From an uncultured Bacteroidales bacterium (GTDB lineage Bacteria > Bacteroidota > Bacteroidia > Bacteroidales > UBA932), in NCBI GenBank assembly GCA_902491795.1, contig CABUIX010000004.1, positions 1-58,792 of the forward strand: a stretch of DNA of 58,792 bases. The letters run 5' to 3'. This document shows, piece after piece, positions 56,829-58,792 of the stretch. A program made the position numbers and the translations under genes. The notes under the pieces are model-generated. The model worked only from the letters and a program-made list of their open reading frames with translations. It was not told the origin of the DNA and made no database searches. How positions within the stretch are numbered: the first letter of the stretch is position 1; each line of letters begins with the position of its first letter.

Positions 56829-58673
56829 ATGATGAATATTGGAAGAATTGTTCTGGCTGTCGCCTTTCTGGCGGTTCATGCATTTTCAGCCTTTGCGGAG
56901 GATAAGAACGTGACTCCGTCGCCCGACAGCACCATGGTTGCGTTTACGAGGGACAATGACCTTTGGGTGCGCAGCATTGCCGATTCCGTCGAGACCAGGC
57001 TTACGTTCGACGGTTCGGATGTGGTGCTGAACGGATACGCCTCATGGGTTTATTATGAGGAAATATTCGGCAGGGCTTCGAATTACCGGGCCTTCTGGTG
57101 GAGTCTGGACTCGCGCAGAATTGCATATTACCGCTTCGACAACGACAAGGTCCCGGTTTTCCCCATTTTCTCGCCTTTCGGGCAGAACGGCTCACTCTCG
57201 CTTACCCGTTATCCCAATGCCGGCCAGACCAATCCCGACGTGAAGGTCGGAATTGTCGGTCTTGATTCGGGGAAGACCGTGTGGGCGGATTTTGATTATT
57301 CTCTCGACCAATATTTCGGTACGCCTTTCTGGTCTCCTGATTCCCGGGAACTGTATGTCCAGCGTGAACCGCGAAGGCAGAGCAGACTGGACCTGTATGC
57401 CGTTGATGCCTCTGACGGTGGTCTTCGTCATGTCTATGGTGAGGAATATCCTACATGGGTCAAGTGGATTGACGGGATGTTGTTTACTCCTGACGGTCTG
57501 TATATGGTCCGTGATTTCGAGACTGGCTGGGCCCAGATATATTTCCTCGGATACGACGGGACACTGAAAAGGCTCACCGATGGGAGCAACTGGGATGTCA
57601 AGCTGCTCCAGACCGACGGCAAGGGGAATATCTGGTTCACTGCAAAACGAGATTCCCGCCTGCATTCCGCTTTGTATGTGCTGGACCGCAAGGGAAAGGT
57701 AACCATGCTGACCGATCCTCAGTATTCCGTGTCGGATGTTCAGTTCAGCGACGGCTTCAAGGTTTTCACTGCAAGGCTGTCGAATGCCAGGACTCCGTCG
57801 ATGACAGTGAAGGGACTCTGCCGGCGGTTTGACTGTGAGGTCCTGGCCCAAACGGAAGTTGCTGACACTCTTTCTCTTCCGTATCCCGAGATCGTGAAGA
57901 TCGAAAACGACGGATTCGATCTTTATGCATTGATGTCCCTTCCGGAGAATTTCGACCCTTCGAAGAAGTATCCTGTTGTCATGCAGCTCTATGGCGGTCC
58001 CGGGACACCATATGTCAAGGATGTGTGGCGGAACCGTGACGCTTCAGACGAGTGGTGCTTCCGCAACGGCATTATATATATAGTGTGCGATCCCCGTTCG
58101 TCGGGGGAGAACGGAAGGGAAGGAATGGACCAGGCTTTCAGGCGCATGACTGTGATTGAACTGCAGGATTACATGGCCTGGGCAAGATGGCTGCAGTCTC
58201 TTCCTTATGTCGACGGTTCCCGCATCGGTGTCAAGGGCTTCTCGTTCGGGGGCACCACTACGGCAATGCTGGTGCTGCGCTATCCTCAGTATTTCCGCTG
58301 TGGCATTGCAGGCGGCGGAGTATACGACTGGACACTTTATGATTCTCATTATACGGAACGCTTCATGGATACTCCGCAGGCCAATCCGGAGGGATATGCC
58401 CTGGCGAGCGTGCTCAACTGGGTGCCCAAGGTTTTTGACGGCGGGGCCGAAGGCCAGGAGCGGCCGTTGCCCGGAGCCCTCAGGCTTACACACGGGACCG
58501 GTGACGACAATGTCCATTACCAGAATACTCTGCTGCTGATGGACGCCCTGCAGAAGGCGGGGTATCAGTTCGAGGTGATGCTTTACCCCGATGGCATGCA
58601 CGGATACCGTGGTCTGCAGGGACAGCACGACAAGGCTGCCGAGGCGGATTTTTGGACCCGTTGGCTCAAATAA
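56829..58673 (+). CDS. S9B dipeptidyl-peptidase IV-like enzyme
   Basis: The 614-residue exported protein starts with a signal peptide ending SAFA. An N-terminal beta-propeller (~30-365) contains the substrate-binding Glu pair in YYEEIFGRASN. The C-terminal alpha/beta hydrolase has the nucleophile in GFSFGG (GWSYGG in most family members), Asp in GTGDDNVH and His in GMHGYRG. DPP-IV removes X-Pro or X-Ala dipeptides. Together with the S46 peptidase it suggests periplasmic peptide use. The protein is ~100 residues shorter than the usual ~720, with the shortening in the propeller part. ATG 56829 and 56832 are both possible. Confidence 0.93.
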   Translation: MMNIGRIVLAVAFLAVHAFSAFAEDKNVTPSPDSTMVAFTRDNDLWVRSIADSVETRLTFDGSDVVLNGYASWVYYEEIFGRASNYRAFWWSLDSRRIAYYRFDNDKVPVFPIFSPFGQNGSLSLTRYPNAGQTNPDVKVGIVGLDSGKTVWADFDYSLDQYFGTPFWSPDSRELYVQREPRRQSRLDLYAVDASDGGLRHVYGEEYPTWVKWIDGMLFTPDGLYMVRDFETGWAQIYFLGYDGTLKRLTDGSNWDVKLLQTDGKGNIWFTAKRDSRLHSALYVLDRKGKVTMLTDPQYSVSDVQFSDGFKVFTARLSNARTPSMTVKGLCRRFDCEVLAQTEVADTLSLPYPEIVKIENDGFDLYALMSLPENFDPSKKYPVVMQLYGGPGTPYVKDVWRNRDASDEWCFRNGIIYIVCDPRSSGENGREGMDQAFRRMTVIELQDYMAWARWLQSLPYVDGSRIGVKGFSFGGTTTAMLVLRYPQYFRCGIAGGGVYDWTLYDSHYTERFMDTPQANPEGYALASVLNWVPKVFDGGAEGQERPLPGALRLTHGTGDDNVHYQNTLLLMDALQKAGYQFEVMLYPDGMHGYRGLQGQHDKAAEADFWTRWLK

Positions 58674-58701
58674 CGGGGCAATTAATTAAATAATTTATTA
58701 A

Positions 58702-58723
58702 TCGCGGGCCAAAAGGCCCGCGA
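58702..58723 (+). terminator. Hairpin after the S9 peptidase gene
   Basis: TCGCGGGCC (58702-58710) pairs exactly with GGCCCGCGA (58715-58723) around an AAAA loop, 29 bases after the stop codon. The following AAAATTTA lacks a long T-run, so it is only a probable terminator. The remaining ~70 bases to the window end show no gene. Confidence 0.55.
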
Positions 58724-58792
58724 AAATTTACAATTGTTGTAATATGCAATATCCCTCTCCCTGTTTTTTCGCAAAGTTGATTCCCTGGCTTA

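Overview
This is a 58.8-kb chromosomal window from a member of the Bacteroidota, most likely Bacteroidales (Alistipes/Rikenellaceae-like or a related gut or rumen lineage). The evidence is a GC-rich coding background with AT-rich promoters of the TTTG-N19-21-TAnnTTTG type, few Shine-Dalgarno sequences, a DPP11-type S46 peptidase, BACON and fimbrillin-like lipoproteins, a golvesin/amidase 'xanthan lyase' and S9B dipeptidyl peptidase. The species cannot be fixed from sequence reading alone. No tRNA, rRNA, CRISPR, integrase or insertion sequence was found.

Region 1 (1-16.1 kb) is mostly housekeeping: a patatin-like phospholipase (cut by the window edge), rlmN, recA-trpS, an S46 dipeptidyl peptidase, pdxA-rnhA, a sugar-nucleotide group (rfbB, PAP2 phosphatase, UDP-glucuronate epimerase-like), and an msbA-like flippase / VanZ-like / amidase-golvesin operon on the minus strand. 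Region 2 (16.1-19.1 kb) holds a BACON/FN3-like lipoprotein gene split by a frameshift and a 0.5-kb non-coding stretch full of inverted repeats.

Region 3 (19.1-24.0 kb, minus strand) is a duplicated two-gene unit. Each unit has a ~51-residue peptide ending in NNLGGWF, followed within a few bases by a large fimbrillin-like lipoprotein. One lipoprotein carries a C-terminal DNA/RNA non-specific endonuclease. The peptides are too short for most gene callers.

Region 4 (24.5-47.9 kb, minus strand) is the most unusual part: fifteen consecutive same-strand genes, seven of the junctions being ATGA overlaps. Its first part looks like a eukaryote-like signalling machine: a zinc-ribbon protein, a membrane Ser/Thr kinase, a zinc-ribbon protein with four AAA modules, a zinc-ribbon FHA protein, a PP2C phosphatase, a metallopeptidase with a TerB-like tail, a kinase-AAA fusion, a 1348-residue STAND-like NTPase with a possible HEPN motif, a glycerophosphodiester phosphodiesterase and an unknown membrane protein. 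Its second part is a peptide-maturation-like module: an HPr-kinase homologue, a SipW/Sec11-type Ser-His peptidase, a PqqD-like protein, an exporter ABC transporter and an NTP_transf_5 nucleotidyltransferase. No lasso or lanthipeptide cyclase is present. An internal promoter in front of pqqD could express the last three genes separately. The two GGWF peptides downstream are the obvious candidate substrates, but this link is inferred from position only.

Region 5 (48.1-58.8 kb) returns to ordinary genes: glnS with a strong bidirectional terminator, an ABC-F protein and a ROK regulator on the minus strand, then a HAMP-type membrane protein, TrkH and a RecD-like helicase in an overlapping operon, and an S9B dipeptidyl peptidase.
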